Positions 34,778 to 43,985 of a stretch of 46,238 nucleotides of DNA are shown one piece after another (positions within the stretch are counted from its first letter, which is position 1; each line of letters starts with the position of its first letter). A program made the translations under genes and the position numbers. The notes under the pieces were generated by a model. That model made no database searches. It saw nothing but the letters and a program-made list of their open reading frames with translations, and had not been told where the DNA came from. The stretch is from Flavobacteriales bacterium UBA1112 (GTDB lineage: Bacteria; Bacteroidota; Bacteroidia; Flavobacteriales_D; Sanyastnellaceae). The DNA lies in NCBI GenBank assembly GCA_002313415.1, contig DCBH01000045.1:1-46238 (forward strand), written 5' to 3'.

Positions 34778-34842
34778 TCGCCATGTTTATTCTAAAATTT
34801 GCTTATGCACAAAGGGACATCAATGTAAAATTGTCGTAAGTT

Positions 34843-34858
34843 GGATGCACTTGCATCC
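34843..34858. repeat. Short hairpin in the leader of the haloperoxidase-like gene
   Basis: GGATGC and GCATCC are separated by four bases. It lies between a TAAAATTTG stretch (a poorly spaced -7-like site at about 34795) and the ATG at 34885. Possibly a leader structure; no T run follows. Confidence 0.35.
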
Positions 34859-34884
34859 GTGAAGTGGCCTCGCCATCCGGTTTC

Positions 34885-37800
34885 ATGTTCAAACGTCATC
34901 GCATGCTTCGCCTTCCGCCTCTTCTACCTGTTGTCATCCTAGGTCTCGGGTTCACGTCCTCCACAACACAAGCGCAGTGGCTTGAGTGGGACATTCAAAC
35001 TGAGGAACGCCTCATGCTGTCAAGCGTGGCCAATGCAGACGATGAAGAAAAAGACCTCTGGCCCGCCGACCTCAACAAGGACGGCTGGACTGATGTCATC
35101 GTCGTTCGAAAAGAACCTTTTTCTGCCGCCACTGAGCCGCCGAAATCCGACGTATTGCTCGTCAACCAGGAAGGTGTATTGGTCGACATGACCGCAGAGT
35201 TAGCTCCTGAATTCATCTCCAACCCAAGCTTTGCTCGAGACGTCTATGTCGTCGATGTCGACGGCGATTTGTGGGACGATGTCGTGATCGTCAACACATT
35301 CAATCAGCAGCCCATGCTGTACATGAACCTCGGAGAAGATGAAGCAGGCAATTGGCTGGGATTGGCCGACGATTCCGACGCTCGCCTACCCACCCTGGTC
35401 AGCGACCAACCACTCATTTGTGCGGTTTGGGCTGGCGACCTCACGGGCAATGGGGCAGAAGACCTCTACTTTGTCAATTACAGGGTAAATGGTGGGGGTG
35501 GAACTGCAAAGGATTTTCTCCTCATCAACGACGGGACCGGCCACTTTACAGACGAAGGCGACGAACGCGCTGGAAATTTGTTGAACAGCGCTTTTGGGAC
35601 TGCCGGTCAAATCCATGACATGGATGGCGACGGTGATTTAGACATTGTCAAAAACACGACCCTTTACAACGTCTTTCCCTGGAACTCCAGAGGGGTGATT
35701 GTGCTATTCAATGATGGGTCTGGCAATTTTTCTTCATGGCAAAACCTCGTCCCGAATGCCTCTCCATACATGTTTGAAGTTGTGGATTTCAACGGCGATG
35801 GCATGCTAGACCTTTATGTGGTAGATGACGGTGCAGATAAAATTCTTACCGCCACTTCTCATGAAGCAGATGTCAGCCTTGGATTCAATACTGTCAACCT
35901 CAATTTCAGTTCTTCAAACGGTTTTGGAGGTAACGTTCATGCTGCAGATCTCGATTTGGATGGAGACATGGATGTTGTGGTTTCGGATGTTGATGTGGAC
36001 ATCCCACCGTGCAACAGCAATCGACGCATGGCCATTTATGAAAATGACAATGGCAACTTCATCGACCCCTACGGCAATGCAAGCTTTGATTGGGTGACCA
36101 ACAGCTATGATGTGGCGCTGCTCGACGTCAACAACGACGGCCTCGTCGACATCTTAAGCGGGCGGTGTGCTGGATACGACGTCATCATGTCCAACAACTG
36201 TGCATTGGCTGCCAGTTCCGCAGACTACGACTTGGATGGCATCCCCGATGCTTGCGATGTGTGCCCTAACAACCCCAATCCCCAATGTGAAGAAGAAAAC
36301 TCTTTCCCCGAAGTCAACACCGATCACAGCATGGCGCGACAATGGAACGAACTGCTCCTTGCAAGCATCCGTGGAGATTTCGCTCGGCCCACCGTTCACG
36401 CGCGAAACCTGTGGCACTCGTCCTTGTTGATGTGGGATGCCTGGGCTGTGATGGATGCCTCAGCCTGTCCTGCCTTTTTGGGGCAGGAATACGATGGTTT
36501 TGTCGCAGAATTCGGCGGGTTTACACCAGCCACAACGACAGAAGAAGCCCGGAATGAAGCCATTGCTTTTGGCATGTATAGACTCCTAAGTCACCGATTT
36601 GCGAACGCTCCTCAAGCCAGCAGCCTATTTCAAGGATACGACCAGCACATGACCACCCTAGGCTATGATCTGGATTTCACGAGCACAGATTATGGCACTG
36701 GGGATGGTCGAGCCTTGGGGAATTACATCGCCGAACAAATCATCGCCTTTGGCCTGCAGGACCAGTCCAACGAGCAGAACGACTATGCGAATGTCATTTA
36801 CGAGCCACTGAACCCCGCACTGATTGTCGACTTGCCTGGAAATGCATCAGTCATCGATTTGAATCGATGGCAGCCTTTGACACTCGATTTGTTCATCGAC
36901 CAGAGTGGCAATCCCATCCCAGGAGAAACGCCGCCCTTCCTGTCCCCAGAGTGGGGTCAGGTCACGGCATGGGCTTTGGCCGAACAAGACCTCTCCACGC
37001 ACACCCGTGACGGCTTTGAGTTTCGTGTTTACCACGATCCGGGCTTGCCCGCCTTGCACGCAATGGATGGATCTGGCACCTCCGACATCTACGCTGATGG
37101 TCACGCGATGGTTGCCCTTTGGTCCAGTCTTCTCGACCCCAATGACGGTGTCATGTGGGACATCAGTCCCGCTTCCATTGGAAATCGTGAATCCTATCCA
37201 ACCAGCCTCGAAGCCTACGCCTCTTTGTACGACCAAGAAAACGGAGGATCGCCAAGCCCAGGGCACAGCGTCAACCCATTCACGGGTCAACCTTACGAAT
37301 CCAATGTGGTTCCTCGTGGAGACTATGCAAGGGTGCTTGCTGAATTCTGGGCAGATGGACCTGATTCGGAAACGCCGCCAGGCCACTGGTTTACCATTTT
37401 AAACTATGTAAGTGACCATCCCGAGCTGGTTAAACAATTCCATGGGGAGGGTGAAATTTTGGCGGATTTAGAATGGGACGTGAAAGCTTATTTGGCCTTG
37501 GGAGGAGCCATGCACGACTGTGCCATCGCCGCCTGGGGCGCCAAAGGCTGGTACGACACCTCCCGACCGGTTACTGCCATCAGAGGCATGGCTGACCTCG
37601 GACAACGAACTGAACCATCCGCTTCCAATTATCATCCAGGTGGGTTACCCTTGATTCCTGGAAGAATTGAAACGATTCAACCCGGCGATGCCCTCGCAGG
37701 AGATTTTGGTGTGAACGTTGGAGAAATCAAGATTTGGGGCTGGAAAGGCAGTTCAGCAATCAACAACGTGGACACTGATTTCGCTGGAGTAGGATGGGTC

Positions 37801-38388
37801 CTTGCCAAATCTTGGGAGCCTTACCAGCGACCTTCGTTCGTGAGCCCCCCTTTTGCTGGATACGTCAGTGGTCACAGCACCTTCTCTCGTGCCGCAGCGG
37901 AAGTCTTAACCGCCTTTACAGGAGATGCCTATTTTCCTGGAGGAATGGGGCAATTTGTCGCTCCTGCCGATGAATTCTTGGTGTTTGAGGATGGTCCGAG
38001 CGTTGACATCGAACTGCAATGGGCGACCTACAGAGATGCCTCCGACGAATGCAGCTTGTCGCGCATTTACGGGGGAATTCATCCCTATTTCGACGATGTC
38101 CCTGGGCGACTGATGGGCATAGAAATCGGTCTAGATGCATTTGACCGTGCGGCATCCTTCTTTGGGGATGGCCTCACGGAAATCACTTGTGATGTGGGCC
38201 CTGACACGGACACCTGTCCTGCCGACCTCAACAACGACGGCTTCATCGTCATTGGCGACGTCTTGATTTTCTTGGGAGACTTTGGATGCACTGTGGATTG
38301 TGCCGCCGACATCAATGGAGACGGCTTCGTCAACGTCCAAGATCTGCTTGACGGGATCCTTTCCAACTTTGGGACGGCTTGTCCTTGA
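34885..38388 (+). CDS. Secreted FG-GAP/VCBS, vanadium-haloperoxidase-type PAP2 and dockerin-like multidomain protein
   Basis: 1167 residues from the ATG at 34885 (an in-frame ATG seven codons earlier is possible; numbers here use that longer form). Signal peptide ending TQAQ. Residues about 60-440 hold FG-GAP/VCBS-type propeller repeats with calcium loops such as DLNKDGWTD and DMDGDGDLD, then a TSP3-like DYDLDGIPDACDVCPNN. Residues about 470-1110 are a vanadium-haloperoxidase-type PAP2 domain with the full vanadate-binding set: K894, R901, S1002-G1003-H1004, R1067, H1073. The K-x6-R and R-x5-H spacings match fungal chloroperoxidase. The C terminus has two EF-hand-like dockerin repeats (DLNNDGFIVIGD, DINGDGFVNVQD). 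No T9SS tail is seen. Activity could be halide oxidation or phosphatase; inference only. Confidence 0.82.
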   Translation: MFKRHRMLRLPPLLPVVILGLGFTSSTTQAQWLEWDIQTEERLMLSSVANADDEEKDLWPADLNKDGWTDVIVVRKEPFSAATEPPKSDVLLVNQEGVLVDMTAELAPEFISNPSFARDVYVVDVDGDLWDDVVIVNTFNQQPMLYMNLGEDEAGNWLGLADDSDARLPTLVSDQPLICAVWAGDLTGNGAEDLYFVNYRVNGGGGTAKDFLLINDGTGHFTDEGDERAGNLLNSAFGTAGQIHDMDGDGDLDIVKNTTLYNVFPWNSRGVIVLFNDGSGNFSSWQNLVPNASPYMFEVVDFNGDGMLDLYVVDDGADKILTATSHEADVSLGFNTVNLNFSSSNGFGGNVHAADLDLDGDMDVVVSDVDVDIPPCNSNRRMAIYENDNGNFIDPYGNASFDWVTNSYDVALLDVNNDGLVDILSGRCAGYDVIMSNNCALAASSADYDLDGIPDACDVCPNNPNPQCEEENSFPEVNTDHSMARQWNELLLASIRGDFARPTVHARNLWHSSLLMWDAWAVMDASACPAFLGQEYDGFVAEFGGFTPATTTEEARNEAIAFGMYRLLSHRFANAPQASSLFQGYDQHMTTLGYDLDFTSTDYGTGDGRALGNYIAEQIIAFGLQDQSNEQNDYANVIYEPLNPALIVDLPGNASVIDLNRWQPLTLDLFIDQSGNPIPGETPPFLSPEWGQVTAWALAEQDLSTHTRDGFEFRVYHDPGLPALHAMDGSGTSDIYADGHAMVALWSSLLDPNDGVMWDISPASIGNRESYPTSLEAYASLYDQENGGSPSPGHSVNPFTGQPYESNVVPRGDYARVLAEFWADGPDSETPPGHWFTILNYVSDHPELVKQFHGEGEILADLEWDVKAYLALGGAMHDCAIAAWGAKGWYDTSRPVTAIRGMADLGQRTEPSASNYHPGGLPLIPGRIETIQPGDALAGDFGVNVGEIKIWGWKGSSAINNVDTDFAGVGWVLAKSWEPYQRPSFVSPPFAGYVSGHSTFSRAAAEVLTAFTGDAYFPGGMGQFVAPADEFLVFEDGPSVDIELQWATYRDASDECSLSRIYGGIHPYFDDVPGRLMGIEIGLDAFDRAASFFGDGLTEITCDVGPDTDTCPADLNNDGFIVIGDVLIFLGDFGCTVDCAADINGDGFVNVQDLLDGILSNFGTACP

Positions 38389-38391
38389 AAT

Positions 38392-39696
38392 TTATTCGAA
38401 AGCCACGTCCAAAGATTCGATGAAGGCCTCGGAGGCGCGGTCCAAGTCTGAATCGGTGTGAGCTGCTGACACAAAGCCCACCTCGTACCCCGAAGGCCCG
38501 AGGTATATTCCACGCTCCAGTAAGGCGGCATGCATCGTGCTGAAATATGCCATACTGTCGGAATCAATTTGGTCGCTCCGTCGAATGTGAACCGCATCAG
38601 AGAAGGCCAACCAGAAAATGCTTCCGCGTCGGAAGATGTTGAAATTGTAGCCCTGACCTCGAGCATGGGCCACGACTGGATCAATCAAGCGAGCAGCCTT
38701 GCGGTCGAGATCCTCATAAAATCCAGATTTCAAACATTCCGTGAGCTGTGCAACCCCAGCAGCCATCGCCACAGGGTTGCCGCTCAGTGTCCCCGCTTGA
38801 TACACCGGGCCAGACGGGGCGATGTGTTTCATGACCTCCTTGCTCGATGCGTACGCTCCCACGGGCAATCCTCCGCCAATGATCTTGCCAAAGGCCAGGA
38901 CGTCGGGTTGAATGTCATACAGTCCTGCCGCACCTTCAAAGCCTACTCGGAACCCGCTGATGACTTCGTCGAAAAGCAACAAAATGCCCTCGCGGGTGCA
39001 AATGCGGCGCACTTCGCGCAGGAATTCGGGGTCTTGGATAAGCAAACCGTTGTTGGCAGGAATGGGCTCAATGGCCACAACCGCAATTTCATCTTTGTAT
39101 TGTGCAATGCACGCCTCGAGCGCCTCCAGATCGTTCAGGGGCAGCACCAATGTCTCCCTTGCATATGCCTCAGGAACACCCGCCGACGAAGATGTCCCCA
39201 GCGTCGCCAGGCCACTCCCCGCTTTCACAAGCAAAGCATCAACATGGCCGTGGTAACAGCCGTCAAACTTGATGATTTTGTCTCGTCCTGTAACTCCTCG
39301 AGCGAGACGAATGGCCGACATGGCAGCCTCTGTGCCTGAAGACACAAACCGAATGCGATCGGCATAACGGTGGTTGGACAAAATCAATTCGCCCAATTCA
39401 TTTTCCAATCGTGTCGGAGTGCCAAAAGACGTGCCGTTGGCCAATGTGGACGTGACACGTTCCACCACGGCTGGATGGGCATGCCCCAGGATAAGTGGGC
39501 CCCACGAACAACAAAAGTCAATGAACTCGTTGCCATCTGCGTCCCAAATGTGGGCACCTTGACCCTTGTCCATGAACAAGGGGGTCCCTCCCACTGATTT
39601 GAAAGCGCGCACTGGCGAATTCACACCCCCTGGAAAAAGGTTTTGAGCTTTGTCAAATAAAGCGGCGGAAGAAGATCGTTGAAGAGTTGTTGCCAT
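38392..39696 (-). CDS. hemL: Glutamate-1-semialdehyde 2,1-aminomutase
   Basis: Converts glutamate-1-semialdehyde to 5-aminolevulinate in haem and tetrapyrrole synthesis. It is 434 residues with the PLP lysine K271 in AFGKIIGGGLPVGAY, N-terminal FPGGVNSPVRAFKSVGG, and LFDEVISGFRVG. The stop lies three bases from the stop of the convergent haloperoxidase-like gene. The start lies 22 bases from the divergent kynU start. A TAATTTCG close to the -7 consensus lies in that gap on the minus strand. Confidence 0.97.
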   Translation of the reverse strand: MATTLQRSSSAALFDKAQNLFPGGVNSPVRAFKSVGGTPLFMDKGQGAHIWDADGNEFIDFCCSWGPLILGHAHPAVVERVTSTLANGTSFGTPTRLENELGELILSNHRYADRIRFVSSGTEAAMSAIRLARGVTGRDKIIKFDGCYHGHVDALLVKAGSGLATLGTSSSAGVPEAYARETLVLPLNDLEALEACIAQYKDEIAVVAIEPIPANNGLLIQDPEFLREVRRICTREGILLLFDEVISGFRVGFEGAAGLYDIQPDVLAFGKIIGGGLPVGAYASSKEVMKHIAPSGPVYQAGTLSGNPVAMAAGVAQLTECLKSGFYEDLDRKAARLIDPVVAHARGQGYNFNIFRRGSIFWLAFSDAVHIRRSDQIDSDSMAYFSTMHAALLERGIYLGPSGYEVGFVSAAHTDSDLDRASEAFIESLDVAFE

Positions 39697-39718
39697 TTCA
39701 GTGCGAAATTAGCCCAGC

Positions 39719-41023
39719 ATGAGAAAGCTTCCCACCCTTGATGCGGCCCGCGAATTGGATTTCGCGGACCCACTTAGCGAATTTCGAGAGCGATTCCACC
39801 TTCCACAACACGAAGGCCGTGATGCCATCTACTTCACAGGCAACAGCCTCGGGCTTCAGCCCAAGGCGGCCAAAGAAGCGCTTGACATTGAAATGAATGA
39901 CTGGGCGAAGTTGGGGGTTGATGGCCATTTCCAAGGCCAAAATCCATGGGTCAGCTACCATGATCGATTTGTCAAAGGTCTTTGCCACCTCACAGGGGCA
40001 AAGCCCACCGAAGTCGTCGCGATGAACGGCTTGACCGTCAATCTCCATCTGCTGCTCATTAGCTTCTATCAACCTCGAGGTCAACGACGTAAACTGTTGT
40101 GCGAGGCCAAGGCTTTTCCAAGCGACCGCTACGCGTTGTGCAGTCAAATTCGTCTTCATGGAGGCAACCCAGATGAGGATTTGATTGAAATTGCTCCCCG
40201 AGAAGGAGAGCACCTTCTGCGCACTGATGATGTCCTTCGCGCCATCGAGGAAGCGGGAGATGAGTTGGCCACTGTCATGATTGGGGGGGTGAATTATTAC
40301 ACTGGTCAATTGCACGACATGCAAGCCATCACAGCTGCGGCTCACAAAGTGGGTTCAACCTGTGGATTTGATCTTGCTCATGCCATTGGAAACGTCCATC
40401 TTGACCTTCACAACTGGGAGGTGGATTTTGCTTGCTGGTGCAGTTACAAGTATCTCAATTCAGGACCGGGTGCCGTCTCTGGTGTGTTCATCAACGAACG
40501 ACATGTCATGGATGAATCGGGGCGCGGAAATTCCATCCGTCGACTCGAGGGATGGTGGGGCCACGACGAAGAAAGTCGTTTCAAAATGAGCCCTGAATTC
40601 CACCCCATGCCGAGCGCCGAAGCATGGCAGATGAGCAATGCCCCGATCATGAATATGGCCGTGCATAAGGTTGCTCTCGACCTGTTTTTGGAGGCTGGCA
40701 TGACCTCCCTCTTGGAGCGTTCTCGGCGTTTGACGGCCTACCTTGAGACCGTTGTGCATCTCGTTGCTGAACGCACAGCAACAAACCTTGAAATTCTCAC
40801 TCCTGTCGATCCCACTTCTCGTGGGTGTCAGCTCAGCGTGGTGGCACACGGTTATGGAAGAACGCTTTTTGACCACCTCACGGCCCAAGGAGTGGTTGTC
40901 GATTGGCGTGAGCCTGCAGTCATCCGGATGGCGCCGGTCCCGCTTTACAACACATTCGAAGACGTGGTGAGGTTTGGTCAGGTTCTAGAGGCTGGGCTAG
41001 GCGAAGTCGCCGCGAAAGCCTGA
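39719..41023 (+). CDS. kynU: Kynureninase
   Basis: Cleaves kynurenine or 3-hydroxykynurenine to (3-hydroxy)anthranilate and alanine with PLP. It is 434 residues. Signatures: YFTGNSLGLQPKAA near the N terminus, AMNGLTVNLHLLL, GFDLAHAIGNVHLDLHNW, and the PLP lysine K244 in WCSYKYLNSGPG. Together with the HAAO gene at 22464 it indicates a tryptophan-to-quinolinate route. The other pathway genes (dioxygenase, formamidase, monooxygenase) are not in the window. It is followed 34 bases later by an RCK-domain gene. Confidence 0.96.
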   Translation: MRKLPTLDAARELDFADPLSEFRERFHLPQHEGRDAIYFTGNSLGLQPKAAKEALDIEMNDWAKLGVDGHFQGQNPWVSYHDRFVKGLCHLTGAKPTEVVAMNGLTVNLHLLLISFYQPRGQRRKLLCEAKAFPSDRYALCSQIRLHGGNPDEDLIEIAPREGEHLLRTDDVLRAIEEAGDELATVMIGGVNYYTGQLHDMQAITAAAHKVGSTCGFDLAHAIGNVHLDLHNWEVDFACWCSYKYLNSGPGAVSGVFINERHVMDESGRGNSIRRLEGWWGHDEESRFKMSPEFHPMPSAEAWQMSNAPIMNMAVHKVALDLFLEAGMTSLLERSRRLTAYLETVVHLVAERTATNLEILTPVDPTSRGCQLSVVAHGYGRTLFDHLTAQGVVVDWREPAVIRMAPVPLYNTFEDVVRFGQVLEAGLGEVAAKA

Positions 41024-41057
41024 ACGATATGTAGTGATTTCTGTCGTCCTTTGCACC

Positions 41058-41756
41058 ATGGCACATTCTCGATTCGCTGTGTTTGGTGCTGGGCGTTACG
41101 GCACCCAAATCGCCTTATCCCTCGCCCGTCGCGGCGCTGAAGTGTTCACGTTCGATGCAGACGCGGACCGCGCGGAACTGCTCAAAGAAGAGGTAAGCTT
41201 GGCGGTAACGTTGGACTCCACAGACAAAAAAGCGCTTCTCGCACAGCATGTCCAGGACCTCGACGCTGCCGTTGTCGCGATTGGAGAGAATTTTGAAGCT
41301 ACGGTGCTGACGACCCTGAATCTGCTCGACTTGAAATTGCCGAGAGTCATTGTCCGTGCCAACGACGCCAATCAGGAACGCATCTTGAGCAGTTTGGGTG
41401 TTACCGAGATTTTAAGTCCAGAAAGCGAAGTCGCAGAAGTGGTGAGTGAGCGCCTCATTAATCCAAACATTCGAGGATTCTTGTCTCTCCCTGACGACTA
41501 TGAAATCGCTGAGCTCAAAGCGCCAGCTGCTTGTCACGGAAGACAGCTCGAAGATTTGGAATTGGCAAAACGCTATGAGCTTCGACTTATCACCATTCGA
41601 CGCGAATTCGAGGAGATGGGCGAAAACGGAGAACCATGCGTTCGGGAACACATTCTGGGGGTTCCCAAAGCTGAGACCACCATTGAAGCTACAGATACCT
41701 TGGTGGTGTTTGGTTCTCTTGAGAGCGTCAAGCGTTTTCTTGACATCAACAGTTAG
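41058..41756 (+). CDS. TrkA/KtrA-type RCK-domain potassium-channel regulatory protein
   Basis: 232 residues from the ATG at 41058: an RCK_N Rossmann domain (VFGAGRYGTQIALSLARRGAEVFTFDADA; GxGxxG-type, with an acidic residue after the second strand as in NAD-binding forms) and an RCK_C domain (about 140-225, LKAPAACHGRQLEDLEL ... TLVVFGSLESVKRF). Such proteins gate Trk/Ktr/Kch potassium transporters with nucleotides. No membrane partner gene is in the window, so it is an orphan gate here. The stop overlaps the convergent lipoprotein gene by a few bases. Confidence 0.87.
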   Translation: MAHSRFAVFGAGRYGTQIALSLARRGAEVFTFDADADRAELLKEEVSLAVTLDSTDKKALLAQHVQDLDAAVVAIGENFEATVLTTLNLLDLKLPRVIVRANDANQERILSSLGVTEILSPESEVAEVVSERLINPNIRGFLSLPDDYEIAELKAPAACHGRQLEDLELAKRYELRLITIRREFEEMGENGEPCVREHILGVPKAETTIEATDTLVVFGSLESVKRFLDINS

Positions 41757-43417
41757 GGTTTCCTCGCTTCCATTGGCTCGAGAACGCCGCCACATGCCGA
41801 GGCGTCCAAATTCCAGGTGGTTTCCAAGACCCAATTGGACCTCAATTCCACTGGTGCCAGCTTGAAGATTGGCTCAGGAGACAACCATGCGCCAACATCC
41901 ACGTTGCGCCAGACCTGATTGGCATCAAGATCGCCCCACCAAGTCGCTCCTACCCTACCTGGCGCCATGCCCGTCCAAGTCAAAACCGTATCCCCATAGA
42001 CAGGCACCACATCCAATCGCATGCCTTGACCATCTGTCAATTCGACCAATCCGGCGCATTGTGCTCCTTGAACATTCAAAATCCACGTTGACAAAGCGTC
42101 TTTGGGCTGGACGCTCCACATCAAGTCAAGCGTATCTGCAGGAAGGACTTCCGACTCGGCCCCTGCACGATTCAATGCTCCGGGATAAATCGTCAAAGAC
42201 ACATGGACACCTGGTTTGACTAAACCCCTGTCTGCAAAGACCATTTCCAGGCTTGGCCAGGGTCCCTCCACCGCGGCCGACACGAGGGAGCTGTCCACTT
42301 TCAACAAAAAGAGGGAGGTATCTACTGATGAAAGTGGCGCAGACCAGCTCAGTTTCGGCGCTTCCCCCGGCAGGCGCTTACCCAAAGGCTTTGCCGTCAA
42401 GACCATCTCCTCCTTGACCGTCCATCGCGGTGCAGGCACATCCAATGTGTCTGTGGTCCACTCTCCTGCGGGCCATGTCGGAGCGTGATGCCACACCAAG
42501 TGCATCGCGACACTGTCCATCTTTTTTTCCCAACCCCACGCTTGGATGAGATTTTTGTCTGCATTCAATAGAGTCAAATCACATGCCTCGAGCCAAGAGA
42601 GCGAATCCCCAACCTGTAAGGTTTCGCTTAAAGTCCAAGAGGCGTGTCCTGTAGAATCTCTACGAGCCTCCGAAAGATAGGGAGCTCGGGGACCTTCTGT
42701 CTCGCCCGACCTTAAAACCAGCACACTGGTGTCGCCCGCCATTGCGTTTTTTGGGCCCAATGCCACACGCTCTCCCTCATCCCACGCATAGTTTCTGTTG
42801 GCATCCTCCACTGCCATAACGCGATACCCTCCTCGTGGCAGGTAACCCACTTCAAAAGCTCCCTGATCGTCAGTAGCTCCTACGAATTGCGGCGCAACCC
42901 CTGCAAGGACACTGTCGAGGGACAGTGCCTCCGGATAGAGCATCACTCGCAAGTCCGCGGAAGGATTCCCGTCGATGGCATCATTCACAACACCCTGAAT
43001 AACTAAGGTGTCTAAACGATCGCCCGTAGAGAACGCGTGCACCAAATGCTTTGCGGGATTGCCTTCATTGACATCCACGATGCCCTCCCCAAATTGAAAC
43101 ACGTACGTTGAACTATCTCTCAGCTGCCCCGCCCAAGAAACCTCCACCTTCCGACCACGAACAATCAGATCTATGGATGCATCCAAAGGGGGGCTCACCA
43201 ACATTTGAGAGCGCCATTGTCCTGCCTTGACATATTCGTCAAATTCAAGAATCAGTCGGTCGGGCCTAACCCCAGTCGCACCAACCTCTGGAATTGCCTC
43301 AAGCAGCGAAGGAGGTGTCTCGTCTTTGGGGCCTCCTGTGGGAGAGCCAACCTGAGCGCATCCGGCAACGAGGAATACATACAGAATCGCAAGCCATTGT
43401 GATTCAAAAATCCTCAT
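41753..43417 (-). CDS. Outer-membrane-type lipoprotein with Big_5 (Ig-like) domain
   Basis: 554 residues from the ATG at 43417, fixed by a four-base ATGA overlap with the upstream fRMsr gene. Signal sequence with lipobox LVAGC (Cys about residue 20), followed by the Bacteroidota-typical AQVGSPTGGPKDETPP. A Big_5 Ig-like domain occupies about residues 35-130 (VGATGVRPDRLILEFDEYVKAG ... STYVFQFGEGIVDVNEGN). A carboxypeptidase-regulatory-like part follows (IQGVVNDAIDGNPSADLRVMLYPE), and the remainder is beta-rich and Trp-rich. Function unknown; a surface-exposed or periplasmic-side lipoprotein. Last gene of comF-fRMsr-lipoprotein. Confidence 0.8.
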   Translation of the reverse strand: MRIFESQWLAILYVFLVAGCAQVGSPTGGPKDETPPSLLEAIPEVGATGVRPDRLILEFDEYVKAGQWRSQMLVSPPLDASIDLIVRGRKVEVSWAGQLRDSSTYVFQFGEGIVDVNEGNPAKHLVHAFSTGDRLDTLVIQGVVNDAIDGNPSADLRVMLYPEALSLDSVLAGVAPQFVGATDDQGAFEVGYLPRGGYRVMAVEDANRNYAWDEGERVALGPKNAMAGDTSVLVLRSGETEGPRAPYLSEARRDSTGHASWTLSETLQVGDSLSWLEACDLTLLNADKNLIQAWGWEKKMDSVAMHLVWHHAPTWPAGEWTTDTLDVPAPRWTVKEEMVLTAKPLGKRLPGEAPKLSWSAPLSSVDTSLFLLKVDSSLVSAAVEGPWPSLEMVFADRGLVKPGVHVSLTIYPGALNRAGAESEVLPADTLDLMWSVQPKDALSTWILNVQGAQCAGLVELTDGQGMRLDVVPVYGDTVLTWTGMAPGRVGATWWGDLDANQVWRNVDVGAWLSPEPIFKLAPVELRSNWVLETTWNLDASACGGVLEPMEARKP

Positions 43418-43902
43418 ATGCTCCACGTCCAATCATTCCACTTCACCGAAACCAAGCCCGTCAAATCCAAGAGAGCACCAACCTCAGCATCCGTAAAATC
43501 GTTGACCTTCGCACTGTCGATGTCCCACACAGCAACGACTTTGCCATCTTCATTGAGCACTGGCAACACGACCTCGCTCCGACTTGCAGAACTGCACGCC
43601 ACGTGACCAGGAAACTCTTGAACATCTGGGACCACTTGAATCTTTTTCTGTTCCCATGCCGACGCACATACCCCTTTGCCTCGGAACAACCTCGTGCATG
43701 CGACTGGTCCCTGAAATGGTCCGAGAACCAAATTGTCCTTCACCTCGTCGACAAGGTAAAATCCAACCCAATGCCAACCTGTTGCAGAAAACACGGCAGC
43801 AGCCGCATTGGCCAAATTGGTCCATCCGCAGCATTCCCCTTCAAGCAAAGCCTTGAGTGGCGGAACAAGTTGCTGCAAGCGCGCAACTCGCGGCAAGGTC
43901 AT
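43414..43902 (-). CDS. msrC: Free methionine-(R)-sulfoxide reductase (GAF domain)
   Basis: Reduces free methionine-(R)-sulfoxide with a GAF-fold active site. 162 residues from the ATG at 43902; the frame extends upstream to 44052 but would overlap comF, so I choose the later start, which matches fRMsr openings (LPRVARLQQLVPPLKALLEGE). The three catalytic or resolving cysteines are C69, C79 and C103, with spacing 10 and 24 exactly as in E. coli (C84, C94, C118). GKGVCASAWEQ and the SEVVLPVLNEDGKVVAVWDIDS segment are characteristic. Between comF (83 bases upstream) and the lipoprotein gene (ATGA overlap). Confidence 0.9.
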   Translation of the reverse strand: MTLPRVARLQQLVPPLKALLEGECCGWTNLANAAAAVFSATGWHWVGFYLVDEVKDNLVLGPFQGPVACTRLFRGKGVCASAWEQKKIQVVPDVQEFPGHVACSSASRSEVVLPVLNEDGKVVAVWDIDSAKVNDFTDAEVGALLDLTGLVSVKWNDWTWSI

Positions 43903-43985
43903 GTCGATGGGGAGTTCATGTGCCACATCCCAAAAGTACACTTCACTTGGATGAGGACCGCACCGAGCGACACCCACAAAACGCT

